NCBI RefSeq assembly: GCF_011772445.1
Contig: NZ_WVZN01000040.1
Coordinates: 1-55,658, forward strand
DNA: 55,658 nucleotides
Origin: Hydrogenophaga sp.
GTDB lineage: Bacteria; Pseudomonadota; Gammaproteobacteria; Burkholderiales; Burkholderiaceae_C
Direction of reading: 5' to 3'
Part shown: in pieces, positions 40,551 through 49,348 of the stretch
Layout: the number at the start of each line of letters is the position of its first letter
How positions within the stretch are numbered: position 1 is the stretch's first letter
Program-made: the position numbers and the translations under genes
The notes under the pieces: generated by a model
What the model was told of the DNA's origin: nothing
What the model saw: the letters and a program-made list of their open reading frames with translations, nothing else
Databases searched by the model: none

Positions 40551-40907
40551 GTGTCCGCTGGAGACTGGAAAGAACTGTTCTCGGCCGCCTGCGCGGGCAA
40601 CCTGCCCCTGGTGCGGTACCACGTGCGAATGGGGGTGGACCTGAACCACGTGCACCCCGAATTCCTGTCGACGCCGCTGGTGGCCTGCCTGCTGGAGGGG
40701 CAGGAAGCGGTGGCCCACTACCTGCTGGACCACGGCGCCCGGCCCGACCTGCTCTCCGAACTGGAAGGCCTCACCCCGCTCCAGGCGGCGCGGCAGGCCG
40801 GTGTGCCCAGTGTGGAGCAGCGCCTGCTGGCCCTGGGCCTGTCCGCGCCGCCGGCCTCCGCCCGCGTGCCCCGGTGGACGCGCTGGCTCGAGCGCCTCAT
40901 CGCCTGA
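40551..40907 (+). CDS. Ankyrin-repeat-like protein
   Basis: A 118-residue protein with two to three ankyrin-type helix pairs: AACAGNLPLVRYHVRMGVDLNH, TPLVACLLEGQEAVAHYLLDHGARPD and TPLQAARQAGVPSVEQRLLALG. Each fits the TPL...A...G...VV..LL..GA pattern. It should bind a protein partner; none is evident. It starts with GTG, with AGGAG five bases upstream. It lies between the HTH gene and DUF4148 copy 3 and converges with the latter. Confidence 0.72.
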   Translation: MSAGDWKELFSAACAGNLPLVRYHVRMGVDLNHVHPEFLSTPLVACLLEGQEAVAHYLLDHGARPDLLSELEGLTPLQAARQAGVPSVEQRLLALGLSAPPASARVPRWTRWLERLIA

Positions 40908-40915
40908 GCAGGCCC

Positions 40916-40945
40916 CCAAAAACGAAAACGGCCCCGAAGGGCCGT
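40916..40945 (-). terminator. Rho-independent terminator of DUF4148 copy 3
   Basis: Stem ACGGCCC / GGGCCGT with CGAA loop, followed on the minus strand by TTTTCGTTTTT. It lies 29 bp beyond the stop of DUF4148 copy 3, and the same hairpin ends copy 2. Confidence 0.85.
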
Positions 40946-40974
40946 CGTCGTCGAGCGCGTGGTGCGCGCTGTCG

Positions 40975-41286
40975 TTACGCACCGGTGGTCACCGACACGA
41001 TTTCGCCGCGGGCGATCTGGCCGGCCTGGTTGGCCTGCACGGCTTCGGCGCGCACCTGGTCACGGCTGAGGCCGCTGTTGGCGACCTTGTCTTCGACCGG
41101 CAGCACTTCACCGCGGGCGATCAGGCCGGCGCGGTTGGCTTGCACGGCGTCGGCTTGCACTTCGGCGCGGCTCAGGGTGGATTGGAAGTTGAAGACCTCG
41201 TTGCCTTCGATCGGGCCTTCAGCGAAGGCGGCGCCGGCGCCGAGGGCAAGGGTCAGGGAGAGGGCAATGCTTTTGGCGGATTTCAT
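40975..41286 (-). CDS. DUF4148 domain secreted protein (copy 3)
   Basis: A 103-residue exported protein, the same length as copy 1 and the closest to it: the first 13 of 22 signal residues and mature EGPIEGNEVFNFQSTLSRAEVQ are shared. Two repeats, LSRAEVQADAVQANRAGLIARGE and LSRDQVRAEAVQANQAGQIARGE. The leader and ribosome binding site are identical to copy 1 over 46 bp. The function of the family is unknown. Confidence 0.86.
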   Translation of the reverse strand: MKSAKSIALSLTLALGAGAAFAEGPIEGNEVFNFQSTLSRAEVQADAVQANRAGLIARGEVLPVEDKVANSGLSRDQVRAEAVQANQAGQIARGEIVSVTTGA

Positions 41287-41314
41287 GACAGTTCCTTTGA
41301 GATAACGGGTAGTT
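41269..41314 (-). repeat. Leader and 5' end shared with DUF4148 copy 1
   Basis: Identical on the minus strand to window positions 1-46, covering leader, AAAGGAA and the first six codons. See copy 1 for the reading as recent duplication or conversion. Confidence 0.85.
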
Positions 41315-41445
41315 AACGGGGGTTTGCTCTGTATGCCGCTTTGTGTTCGGCATGGGATGAACTGTAAAGATTGCCGGAACGGGAATAAACCAGCGCCGCA
41401 GAAATGGATAGTTGCCGCTTGAGCAACTATCCGCACCCATTCGCC

Positions 41446-41475
41446 CAAAGAAAAAGGCGGCCTGCCGGCCGCCTT
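41446..41475 (-). terminator. Rho-independent terminator of the chemoreceptor gene
   Basis: A 9-bp stem AAGGCGGCC / GGCCGCCTT with TGCC loop, followed on the minus strand by TTTTTCTTT. It ends the methyl-accepting chemotaxis protein gene whose stop is 35 bp before it. Confidence 0.85.
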
Positions 41476-41510
41476 CGAGGTCTGGTGCGCGCCGATGGGC
41501 GCGCAGTGAC

Positions 41511-43055
41511 TCAGCCGTGCGAGAGCCGGAACACCGCCACGGACTCCACCATCTGCGCGGCCTGCGTCTTCAGACTGGAGGCCGCCGCCGCGCTTTCCTC
41601 GACCAGCGCCGCGTTCTGCTGCGTGGCCTGGTCCATCTGCGTCACGGCCTCGCCCACCTGGGCCACGCCCGAGCTCTGCTCGCTGCTGGCGGCGCTGATC
41701 TCGCCCACGATGTCGGTGACGCGGCGGATGCTGGCCACCACCTCGCTCATCGTGGCGCCGGCCTGATCGACCAGGGCCGAGCCCTGCTCCACGCGCTCCA
41801 CGCTGTCCGTGATCAGGCCCTTGATTTCCTTGGCCGCCTCCGCGCTGCGCTGCGCCAGGTTGCGCACCTCGCCCGCCACCACCGCAAAGCCCCGGCCCTG
41901 CTCACCGGCGCGCGCCGCTTCCACGGCCGCGTTCAGGGCCAGGATGTTGGTCTGGAAGGCGATGCCGTCGATGACGCTGATGATGTCGGCGATGCGGCGC
42001 GAGCTGTCGTTGATGCCCTTCATGGTGTCCACCACGCGGGCCACCACCTCGCCGCCCTGCGCCGCCACGGTGGAGGCGCTCATCGCCAGCTGGTTGGCCT
42101 GCTGGGCGTTGTCGGCGTTCAGGCGCACGGTGGAGCTCAGTTGCTCCATCGACGCGGCCGTCTCCTCCAGCGCCGAGGCCTGTTGCTCGGTGCGGGCCGA
42201 CAGGTCCTGGTTGCCCTGCGCGATCTGCGAGCTGGCCGAGGCCACGCCCTCGGCGTTGCCGCGCACGTTGGAGACCACGCGAGAGAGGTTGTCCTGCATG
42301 CCCTTGAGGGCTTGCAGCAACTGGGCCGCTTCGTCGCGACCGTCGCTGTGGATGCGGTTGGTGAGATCGCCCTCGGCGATGCGGCGCGCGCTGTCGGCGG
42401 CCTGCTGCAAGGGCACGGTGATGGAGCGGCTCAGCACGAAGGCGGCGGCGGCGCCGAACAGCAGGGCGAGCACGCCACCCGCGATCAGGATGGTGCGGCC
42501 CTGCGCGGCGGTGGCGGTGGCCTCGGCCAGGGTCTTGTCGTAGATGGACTGCTGGAACTCCTCCAGCTTGACGATCGAGTCGAGGTAGGCCTCGGCCAGC
42601 GGTCGCAGGTCGCGGTCCAGAGCCGCGCTGATGTCCTCACCTGCCAGGCGCTGCTTGAGCAGGTTGGCGCGCGGGGTGCGATAGGCCTCACGCGCGGCGT
42701 CGATGGCGGCGATGCGGCGCTTGCCTTCTTCCGACTGCACCAGTTCGATGATGCGCTTGCGCGACGCGAGCGTGATCTCGGACGTCTTGTCCATGGCGGC
42801 CTGCCATTCGCTCATGCGGCTGGTGTCCGAGTCGAGCGCGGCGGCGCGCGTGCGAATCCAGTTGAGGTCGATGGTCTGGCGCCATTGCATGGCCAGCTTC
42901 AGCTTCTCGTTGTCGATGGTGGCCAGCTGTTGCGTGGTCTGGGCCAGCTCCTGCAGGCGCCAGACACCGATGCCGGACATGAGCGCCGTGATGAGCAGAA
43001 CCAATCCGAAAGCGAAGGCCAGGCGGTTGCCGACCTTGAGGTCATTGAGTTTCAT
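41511..43055 (-). CDS. Methyl-accepting chemotaxis protein
   Basis: A 514-residue transmembrane chemoreceptor. TM1 is residues 13-33 and TM2 near 190-212 ([20 protein letters not shown]), bracketing a periplasmic four-helix-bundle sensor. HAMP follows ([23 protein letters not shown]), then a long signalling domain with the hairpin tip [35 protein letters not shown]. Methylation-region pairs of Gln/Glu occur around [15 protein letters not shown]. No CheR-binding pentapeptide is visible. Divergent from hipB. Confidence 0.93.
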   Translation of the reverse strand: MKLNDLKVGNRLAFAFGLVLLITALMSGIGVWRLQELAQTTQQLATIDNEKLKLAMQWRQTIDLNWIRTRAAALDSDTSRMSEWQAAMDKTSEITLASRKRIIELVQSEEGKRRIAAIDAAREAYRTPRANLLKQRLAGEDISAALDRDLRPLAEAYLDSIVKLEEFQQSIYDKTLAEATATAAQGRTILIAGGVLALLFGAAAAFVLSRSITVPLQQAADSARRIAEGDLTNRIHSDGRDEAAQLLQALKGMQDNLSRVVSNVRGNAEGVASASSQIAQGNQDLSARTEQQASALEETAASMEQLSSTVRLNADNAQQANQLAMSASTVAAQGGEVVARVVDTMKGINDSSRRIADIISVIDGIAFQTNILALNAAVEAARAGEQGRGFAVVAGEVRNLAQRSAEAAKEIKGLITDSVERVEQGSALVDQAGATMSEVVASIRRVTDIVGEISAASSEQSSGVAQVGEAVTQMDQATQQNAALVEESAAAASSLKTQAAQMVESVAVFRLSHG

Positions 43056-43217
43056 GCAAGGGTCCGGAGTAAGGAGTTGGGCATTGGCCACCGCAACGGC
43101 GGCAGCGTGCTCGGCGTATCGTCCGCCGTGGCCGCCATCTTGAGGCGACCCGACCGCAGGCGGTCGCGAGATAAGCGGGCGGTGGCGAGCGCATTTGTTG
43201 CATCGGCAGATGTCCAT

Positions 43218-43318
43218 CAAAGTAGACAAAATGCCGATTGGTCTGCTTTGTTGAACGCCGGTCTTGACAAACCGCCCACCAAAAAGACAATCAAAGCAGA
43301 ATATTCGTCAATTATTCT
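43218..43318. promoter_or_regulatory. Operator region of hipBA
   Basis: Three copies of CAAAG[C/T]AGA: CAAAGTAGAC (43218-43227) and GTCTGCTTTG (43241-43250, inverted, 9/10 match, 13-bp spacer) and CAAAGCAGAA (43292-43301). An AGAATA-n9-TATTCT inverted repeat overlaps the last (43298-43318). The AT-rich block also holds TTGACA (43264-43269), a possible -35 for hipB. Repeated short operators upstream are typical of HipB autoregulation. Confidence 0.65.
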
Positions 43319-43330
43319 TGTTTGACTGAC

Positions 43331-43609
43331 ATGACAAGCATCGCCGACATCTCCCAGACCCTGCGCGCCGCGCTGAAGCGCAGCGGCATGACCCAGGAGG
43401 CCCTGCGCCAGGCCGCCGGGCTCTCGCGCCAGACCGCGGTGAACGTGTTCAAGGGCACCGAGGACTTCAAGCTCAGCACCTTGCTCGCGGTGGCCGACAA
43501 GCTCGGCCTGGAACCCGTGCTCCTGCCCAAGGCGGCGGCGCGTGGCGAAGCGCTCGGCGTCAGCGAACCGGTCGTCGAGACCCTGGTGCAGCGCGCGCTC
43601 AAGCCATGA
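43331..43609 (+). CDS. hipB: HipB-like antitoxin (XRE HTH)
   Basis: A 92-residue HTH protein: MTQEALRQAAGLSRQTAVNVFKG is the recognition unit, and the C-terminal tail VVETLVQRALKP contacts HipA in relatives. It should repress the operon by binding the repeats just upstream and neutralise HipA by complex formation. ATG 43331 is preferred over a TTG three codons upstream. Its stop overlaps the hipA ATG by 4 bp (ATGA). Confidence 0.86.
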   Translation: MTSIADISQTLRAALKRSGMTQEALRQAAGLSRQTAVNVFKGTEDFKLSTLLAVADKLGLEPVLLPKAAARGEALGVSEPVVETLVQRALKP

Positions 43610-44976
43610 AAGCGCTGGAGGTCTTCATCGGCGAGCGGGCGGCCGGCCACCTGTTCCAGTACCCCGTCTCGCCCGAGCACACCACCAACCGCTTCGTCGC
43701 CCACGACGCCTTCGCCGACGACCCGAACCAGGAGCTGCTCTCGGTCGGCTTCCTGGCCGCCGACGCGCAGGCCCAGTCCGCCTTCTGGCGCGGCGTGAGC
43801 AGCCCGGTCCTCAACGGATCGCTCTCGCGCGATCCCCAGCGCGGCTGGCTGCTGCCGGCCTGGTTCCAGGGCCTGCTGCCCGAAGGCCCCCTGCGCAACC
43901 AGATCGCCGAGCTGCGCGGCTGCGGCATCAACGACCACTTCGAACTGCTCGCCGCCACCGGCGCTGACCTGCCCGGCAACGTCTACGTGCGCCCCGCCGA
44001 CCTCGACCACGCGCAGATGCAGCGCCTCGTCACCTCGGACCACGACGCGCTGGAGATGTCGGTCACGGCCGAACCCATCCAGGACGCGATCTCCGTCTCG
44101 GGCATCCAGGCCAAGCTCTCGGTGTTGAAGCTCGGCGACCGATTCGTCGCCCGCACCCGGCTCGACGAGCGCGACCAGGCCCGGCACGTCATCGCCAAGC
44201 TGCCCGTCGTGGGCCAGCCCTTGTTGCCCGAACTGGAAGAACTCTCGCTGCGCCTGGCCGCGGCCGCGGGGGTGAGCGTCGTGCAGGCCGAACTCGCCCC
44301 GCTGGAGCGGCTGGAGGCCCAGCACCGCTACGACCTCGGCGACGCCAGTGCCAGCAGCCGGTTCCTGGCGGTGCAGCGCTACGACCGGGACGCGGACACC
44401 CCCACGCGGCGCGTGCACTGCGAAGACTTCGCCCAGATCCTGGGCGTGCAGCCCGAGGCCAAGTACACGCGGGACTACCTCTCGGTGGCGCGCGTGCTCA
44501 TGGCGCTGCCCACGCTGGGCGAGCCGGCCGTGCAGGAGCTGCTGCGCCGCATCCTGGTGAGCGAGATGCTGGGCAACGCCGACATGCACCTCAAGAACAT
44601 GGGCCTGCGCTACCCGGACGGCCGCACGCCCGAGCTGCCGCCCGCCTACGACATCGTCGGCTACGCGGCCTACGCCGGGATGCCGCGTGGCCGCGCGCTG
44701 CACCTCAGCCCCGATCAGCCCGAGGGCCTGAACCGCGACTCGGTGCTGACCGTGCACCTGGTGCGCGGCTTTTGCGCGCAGTTGGGCATCGTCGAAAAAC
44801 CCGTGCTAACGGCGCTGCGCCGCTGCCGGGAAGCGGCCTATGCGCTCTGGCCCGCCATGATCGAAGCGGCGGCATTGACGGATCGCATGAAGGCCGGGCT
44901 GCTGCGGCAACTGCAGTGGCACCGCGACGCGCAGGCGATCGGCCAGCGGAAGGCGCAGCGGCCATCGAAGGCCTGA
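43606..44976 (+). CDS. hipA: HipA family toxin kinase
   Basis: A 456-residue Ser/Thr kinase of the HipA family, which in E. coli phosphorylates glutamyl-tRNA synthetase. The HipA N-terminal domain (RNQIAELRGCGINDHFELLAATGADLPGNV) is followed by the kinase core with the phosphate-binding SGIQAKLSVL and the catalytic loop GNADMHLKNMG, with Asp326 and Asn331, then YDIVGY as the metal-binding DxG-like site. All these residues are intact, so the toxin looks active. Coupled to hipB by a 4-bp overlap. Confidence 0.9.
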   Translation: MKALEVFIGERAAGHLFQYPVSPEHTTNRFVAHDAFADDPNQELLSVGFLAADAQAQSAFWRGVSSPVLNGSLSRDPQRGWLLPAWFQGLLPEGPLRNQIAELRGCGINDHFELLAATGADLPGNVYVRPADLDHAQMQRLVTSDHDALEMSVTAEPIQDAISVSGIQAKLSVLKLGDRFVARTRLDERDQARHVIAKLPVVGQPLLPELEELSLRLAAAAGVSVVQAELAPLERLEAQHRYDLGDASASSRFLAVQRYDRDADTPTRRVHCEDFAQILGVQPEAKYTRDYLSVARVLMALPTLGEPAVQELLRRILVSEMLGNADMHLKNMGLRYPDGRTPELPPAYDIVGYAAYAGMPRGRALHLSPDQPEGLNRDSVLTVHLVRGFCAQLGIVEKPVLTALRRCREAAYALWPAMIEAAALTDRMKAGLLRQLQWHRDAQAIGQRKAQRPSKA

Positions 44977-44984
44977 GCGGCGGC

Positions 44985-45881
44985 TCAGTTCCCCGCGAAC
45001 AACTGCGCCATCGTCTGGCGCAACCACACGTTGCCGGGGTCGGCGTGGAAGCGTTCGTGCCAGTGCTGCTTGACCTTGTACTTCGGCAGTGACCACGGCG
45101 GCTCGAACAGTCTCACGCGGTCCTGCGAGGCCAGCACATCGCCCAGCAGCCGCGGCACCACCACCAGCAACTCGGTCTGCGCGACGATGCGGGCCACGCC
45201 CAGGAAGCTGGGCACGCGCAGCACGACGCGGCGCTGCACCTGATGCCGGCCCAGCACCTTGTCCACGATCGAGTGGCCGGTGCCCGAGGTCGTCACGACG
45301 ATGTGGCCCTCGGCCTCGAAGCGGTGCTTCGTCAGGCTTTTCTGGATGCGCGGGTGCTCGCGCGAGGCCATCACCACGAAGTCCTGCGCGAACAGCGCCT
45401 GCTGGAAGAAGCCGGCCTCCAGGTCGGGCATGAAGCCGACCGCGAGATCCACATCGCCCGACTCCAGCCGGCCGCGGCTTTGCGCCGAGGCCTTCTCCGC
45501 CTCGACGCGGATGTGCGGCCCGATGCGCCCCAGGTGGTTGACCAGCGCCGGCAGCAGCACGACCTCGCTGATGTCGCTCATGCAGATGCGGAACTCCCGC
45601 TGCGCCCTGGCGGGATCGAACACCTCGGGCGTGAGGCGCGCCTTCTCGACCCGTTGCCAGGCCTCCAGCAGCTCGGGGTAGATGGCGCGCGCGCGCGGCG
45701 TGGGCTCCATGCCGCGCGAGGTGCGGCAGAACAGGCGGTCGTTGAAGTGGCGGCGCAGCTTGTTGAGGGCGATGCTGGCATTGGCCTGCGCCATGCCGCG
45801 GCGCTGCGCAGCCAACGAGACGCTCTGCGTCTTGTAGACCTCGACGAACACGCCGAGCCAGTCGAGGTCGAGCTTGGACAT
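44985..45881 (-). CDS. LysR regulator divergent from mobA
   Basis: A 298-residue LysR protein with HTH at residues 5-63 (TQSVSLAAQRRGMAQANASIALNKLRRHFNDRLFCR) and an effector domain starting FRICMSDISEVVLLPALVN. It lies back-to-back with the 3-hydroxybenzoate monooxygenase gene across 98 bp that hold a TATTG-n10-CAATA repeat, so it should regulate that gene in response to the substrate. It ends 9 bp from hipA in convergent orientation. Confidence 0.88.
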   Translation of the reverse strand: MSKLDLDWLGVFVEVYKTQSVSLAAQRRGMAQANASIALNKLRRHFNDRLFCRTSRGMEPTPRARAIYPELLEAWQRVEKARLTPEVFDPARAQREFRICMSDISEVVLLPALVNHLGRIGPHIRVEAEKASAQSRGRLESGDVDLAVGFMPDLEAGFFQQALFAQDFVVMASREHPRIQKSLTKHRFEAEGHIVVTTSGTGHSIVDKVLGRHQVQRRVVLRVPSFLGVARIVAQTELLVVVPRLLGDVLASQDRVRLFEPPWSLPKYKVKQHWHERFHADPGNVWLRQTMAQLFAGN

Positions 45882-45916
45882 GAGTTCTATTGAAAAACGA
45901 TATGGCGGGTATGGCG

Positions 45917-45936
45917 TATTGTGGCTGGACGCAATA
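45917..45936. promoter_or_regulatory. LysR operator for mobA
   Basis: TATTG-n10-CAATA, perfect arms, lies about 45 bp before the mobA ATG and 36 bp before the LysR ATG, the expected spot for a LysR site that serves both genes. Confidence 0.55.
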
Positions 45937-45979
45937 GAGAGCGGCGAGGATAGTTGCCGGGCACCCGAATGGAGACACG

Positions 45980-47890
45980 ATGCAGTTCTATCTGAATGGC
46001 TACCGCCCCGGCGACCCCGACCTGCTGGCCGCCGCACCCGGCGCCACGGACCGGTCCTGGGGGCCCGATGAAACGGTGGACGTACTGGTGGTGGGCAGCG
46101 GCCCCGCCGGCGTGGTGCTGGCCGCGCAACTGGCCCAGTTCCCGGGCATCCGCACCCGCCTCGTGGAGCGTCGCCAAGGCCCGCTCGAACTGGGCCAGGC
46201 CGACGGCGTGGCCTGCCGCACGGTGGAGATGTTCGAGGCCTTCGGCCTGGGCGCCAAACTGCGGCGCGAAGGCTACTGGGTCAACGAGACCGCGTTCTGG
46301 CGCCCCGCGCCGGGCGAGCGCTCGCGCATCGTGCGCACCGGGCGCGTGCAGGACGTGGAAGACGGCCTGTCGGAGATGCCGCATCTCATCGTCAACCAGG
46401 CGCGCATGCAGGCCTACCTGCTGGACTTCATGCGCCAGTCGCCGACCCGGCTGGAGCCGGACTACGGCCTCGAGTTCGTCGACCTCACGGTGGACGCCGA
46501 CGGTGAGCACCCCGTGCGCGTCACGCTGCGCGAGGTGGACGGCGGCGCGACCCGCACGCTGCGCGCCAGGTACGTCGTCGGCTGCGACGGCGCGCGCAGC
46601 CGCGTGCGGCAGGCCATTGGCGCCGAGCCGCGCGGCGACTTCGCCAACCACGCCTGGGGCGTGGTCGACATGCTCGCGGTCACCGACTTTCCCGACATCC
46701 GTCTGAAGGCGGCGATCCAGTCGGCCGACGAAGGCAACATCCTGCTCATCCCGCGCGAGGGTGGCTACCTGGTGCGCCTGTACGTCGACCTCGGCGAGGT
46801 CGACCCGGCCCAGCGCTCGGACCTGCGCGAGCGCTACACGGCCGACAAGATCGTCGAGGTCGCGCAGCGCGTGCTGCGCCCCTACACGCTCGAGGTGCGC
46901 GACGTCGCCTGGTCCTCGGTCTATGAGGTCGGCCAGCGCGTCACCGACCGCTTCGACGACGTGCCGCAGGCGCAGGCCGGCGCGCGCCTGCCGCGCGTGT
47001 TCATCGCCGGCGATGCCTGCCACACGCACAGCCCCAAGGCCGGCCAGGGCATGAACGTGTCCATGCAGGACGCCTTCAACCTCGGCTGGAAGCTGGTGTC
47101 GGTGCTCGAAGGCCGGGCGGGGCCCGAGCTGCTGCGCACCTACGGCATCGAGCGCCACGCCATCGCCCAGGGCCTGATCGATTTCGACAAGGAGTGGTCG
47201 AAGATCATGGCCTCGCCGCCGAAGGACCCGAAGCACCCCGAGCTCGGTGGCGTGGACCCGGCCGAACTGCAGGCCTACTTCGTCAAGTCGGGTCGCTACA
47301 CCGCCGGTGTGGCCACGCACTACCCGAGCGAGACGGTGCTCACCGCCCCGCCCGTGCACCAGCACCTGGCCACGGGCTTCACCATCGGCATGCGCTTCCA
47401 TTCGGCGCCGGTGATCCGCCTGGCCGATGCGAAGCCCATGCACCTGGGCCACGCCGCGCGTGCCGACGCCGCGTGGCGCCTCTACGCCTTCGCCGACGCG
47501 AGTGGGGATCGCTTGCGCGCGCTGGCCCACTTCCTCGACCAATCGGCGGACTCACCGATGCGCCGCTTCACCCCGGCGGGCGCGGACATCGACAGCGTGA
47601 TCGACCTGCGCGCCATCTTCCAGCAGGGGCACCGCGAGCTCGAGGTCGACAAGCTGCCCCCACTGCTGCTGCCGCGCAAGGGGCGCTTCGGGCTGATCGA
47701 CTACGAGAAGGTCTTCTGCCCGGACCTGAAGAACGGCCCGGACATCTTCACGCTGCGCGGCATCGACCGCGGCCGCGGCGCGCTGGTGGTGGTGCGGCCC
47801 GACCAGTACGTCGCGAACGTGCTGCCCTTGGAGGCGCATGAGGAGCTGTCGGCCTTCTTTGGCCGCTTCCTGAAAACACCCAAGGCCTGA
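45980..47890 (+). CDS. mobA: 3-hydroxybenzoate 4-monooxygenase
   Basis: A 636-residue flavin monooxygenase of the PHBH/phenol hydroxylase group. The N-terminal Rossmann motif VDVLVVGSGPAGVVLAAQL, the substrate/FAD motif VVGCDGARSRVRQAIG, and the second FAD motif FIAGDACHTHSPKAGQGMN are in order, followed by the thioredoxin-like C-terminal domain of phenol hydroxylases. Length, N-terminus MQFYLNGYRPG and LGQADGVACRTVEMFEAFGLG strongly resemble MobA of Comamonas, which converts 3-hydroxybenzoate to protocatechuate. Divergent from a LysR regulator. Confidence 0.88.
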   Translation: MQFYLNGYRPGDPDLLAAAPGATDRSWGPDETVDVLVVGSGPAGVVLAAQLAQFPGIRTRLVERRQGPLELGQADGVACRTVEMFEAFGLGAKLRREGYWVNETAFWRPAPGERSRIVRTGRVQDVEDGLSEMPHLIVNQARMQAYLLDFMRQSPTRLEPDYGLEFVDLTVDADGEHPVRVTLREVDGGATRTLRARYVVGCDGARSRVRQAIGAEPRGDFANHAWGVVDMLAVTDFPDIRLKAAIQSADEGNILLIPREGGYLVRLYVDLGEVDPAQRSDLRERYTADKIVEVAQRVLRPYTLEVRDVAWSSVYEVGQRVTDRFDDVPQAQAGARLPRVFIAGDACHTHSPKAGQGMNVSMQDAFNLGWKLVSVLEGRAGPELLRTYGIERHAIAQGLIDFDKEWSKIMASPPKDPKHPELGGVDPAELQAYFVKSGRYTAGVATHYPSETVLTAPPVHQHLATGFTIGMRFHSAPVIRLADAKPMHLGHAARADAAWRLYAFADASGDRLRALAHFLDQSADSPMRRFTPAGADIDSVIDLRAIFQQGHRELEVDKLPPLLLPRKGRFGLIDYEKVFCPDLKNGPDIFTLRGIDRGRGALVVVRPDQYVANVLPLEAHEELSAFFGRFLKTPKA

Positions 47891-47917
47891 CACGCGCCAA
47901 GACCGGGCCAGCCGCGC

Positions 47918-49348
47918 TCACGCGCGCGTCATCTCGCGCGCGAGCGTCTTCTGCGGCAGGTAGGCCCCCGCCTCGCGCAGCGTCTCCACCAGCGCGCGCG
48001 TGTCGAGGTCGTTGGCCGGTTGCCCGGTGCGAATCGACTGCGCCGCGGCCGTGCCGGCTGCCTGCCCCATCATGTACGCGGCCGATTGCGCGCGGATGGA
48101 GCCGTGCACCTTGGTCTCGCTCGAGTGGCAGCGGCCCGCCACCCACAGGTTCTCCCAACCGCGCGGCACGAGGATGCTGTAGGGGATGCCCACGCACTCG
48201 CCACGGCCCAGGTTGTCCTTGCCGTGGAAGTCCTTGAGGAAGCGCTCGTATTCCTTGCGGCTGGTGTCGCTCGGGTGCACGTCGGTCGGCCGGTTGTAGA
48301 CGGCCACCTGGTCCGCGAACTGGCGGCGCGCCAGAAAGTCGTCCATGCCCAGCTCGAACTCGCCGACGATGCGCCGCGAATCGCGCACGCCCATCGACGG
48401 CGCCGTGCCCATCAGTTCGATCCGTTCGCAGCCAGGGACGTACGTCCGGTAGAACTCGGTGTACTCCACGGCGAGCTTGCGGCCGAACACCATGCCATCG
48501 GACAGGCTGCGCACCGACAGCGGGTTGAGGTTGAACACATGGCCGGCGTTGAGCGTCGCACCCTGCGGCCCCACGCGGTTCATGCCGGGAAAGAAGCGGT
48601 CTTCCTGCCTGAAGAAGCCGTCCTCGATCGCCTGCGGCACCCATTCGCTGCGCACGCGGGCCTTGATCTTGTCCAGGCCATCGTCCGCATAGGCGGGATC
48701 GTCCCAGTCCATGCCCGCGATCAGGGAGCACAGCGTGCTCGGCGCCACGGTCTCGGTGTCGCGCAGCACCACCTTGCACTCCGCACCCGCCAGCGTGGCC
48801 AGCGCGGCGTCGCCTGTGGCATCGACAAAGGCCCTGGCGGGCACGTAGCGAAGCCCTTCCACGTTGCTGACCACCACGCCATTGACGCGGCGGCCGTCGA
48901 CATCGGCTTCCACGACGCGCGTGAAGAAGCGCACCTCGACGCCGGCCTGCACCGTGAAGTCGTCAAGAATCCGCTTGAGGTGCTCGGGCTGGAACGGCAC
49001 CCAGCGGTTGAGCTGGCGGTTCAAATAGTCCTGCGTGACCTGGGGCGCGAAGGCTTTCTGCTCCCACATCGTCGTGAGCAGTTCCTTCATGAAGCCACCC
49101 ACCAGCATGCGTTCGCCGTCCGACACCGGGCCGAAGGAGGCGACCAGGCCGCTGGTGCCCATGCCGCCGAGGCAACCGGTGGCCTCGGCCAGCAGCACCT
49201 TCAGGCCCAGGCGCGCGGCACACACCGCCGTGGCGGTGCCTGCGGGTCCGCCGCCCGCGACCACGAGGTCGTAGGGGGCGTCGGCAGGAATGCTGCGGGA
49301 GAGTTGGTAGCTGGCGGTCACGGGTTCACTCTCACTCTCATCGCTCAC
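47918..49348 (-). CDS. FAD-dependent oxidoreductase (FAD_oxidored family)
   Basis: A 476-residue flavoprotein. The FAD-binding N-terminus is YDLVVAGGGPAGTATAVCAARLGLKVLLAEATGCLGGMGTSG; a closing motif ENLWVAGRCHSSETKVHGSIRAQSAAYMMGQAAGTAAA completes the FAD site. The family includes fumarate-reductase-like and amine/alcohol-oxidising enzymes; the substrate is unknown. It starts at GTG, whose GTGA overlaps the Bug stop by 4 bp, so receptor and enzyme are coupled. It converges with mobA. Confidence 0.85.
   Translation of the reverse strand: MSDESESEPVTASYQLSRSIPADAPYDLVVAGGGPAGTATAVCAARLGLKVLLAEATGCLGGMGTSGLVASFGPVSDGERMLVGGFMKELLTTMWEQKAFAPQVTQDYLNRQLNRWVPFQPEHLKRILDDFTVQAGVEVRFFTRVVEADVDGRRVNGVVVSNVEGLRYVPARAFVDATGDAALATLAGAECKVVLRDTETVAPSTLCSLIAGMDWDDPAYADDGLDKIKARVRSEWVPQAIEDGFFRQEDRFFPGMNRVGPQGATLNAGHVFNLNPLSVRSLSDGMVFGRKLAVEYTEFYRTYVPGCERIELMGTAPSMGVRDSRRIVGEFELGMDDFLARRQFADQVAVYNRPTDVHPSDTSRKEYERFLKDFHGKDNLGRGECVGIPYSILVPRGWENLWVAGRCHSSETKVHGSIRAQSAAYMMGQAAGTAAAQSIRTGQPANDLDTRALVETLREAGAYLPQKTLAREMTRA

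Noticed and set aside
43322..43330. TTG start for hipB three codons upstream
   Set aside because: It lies within the operator and has no better ribosome binding site than the ATG.
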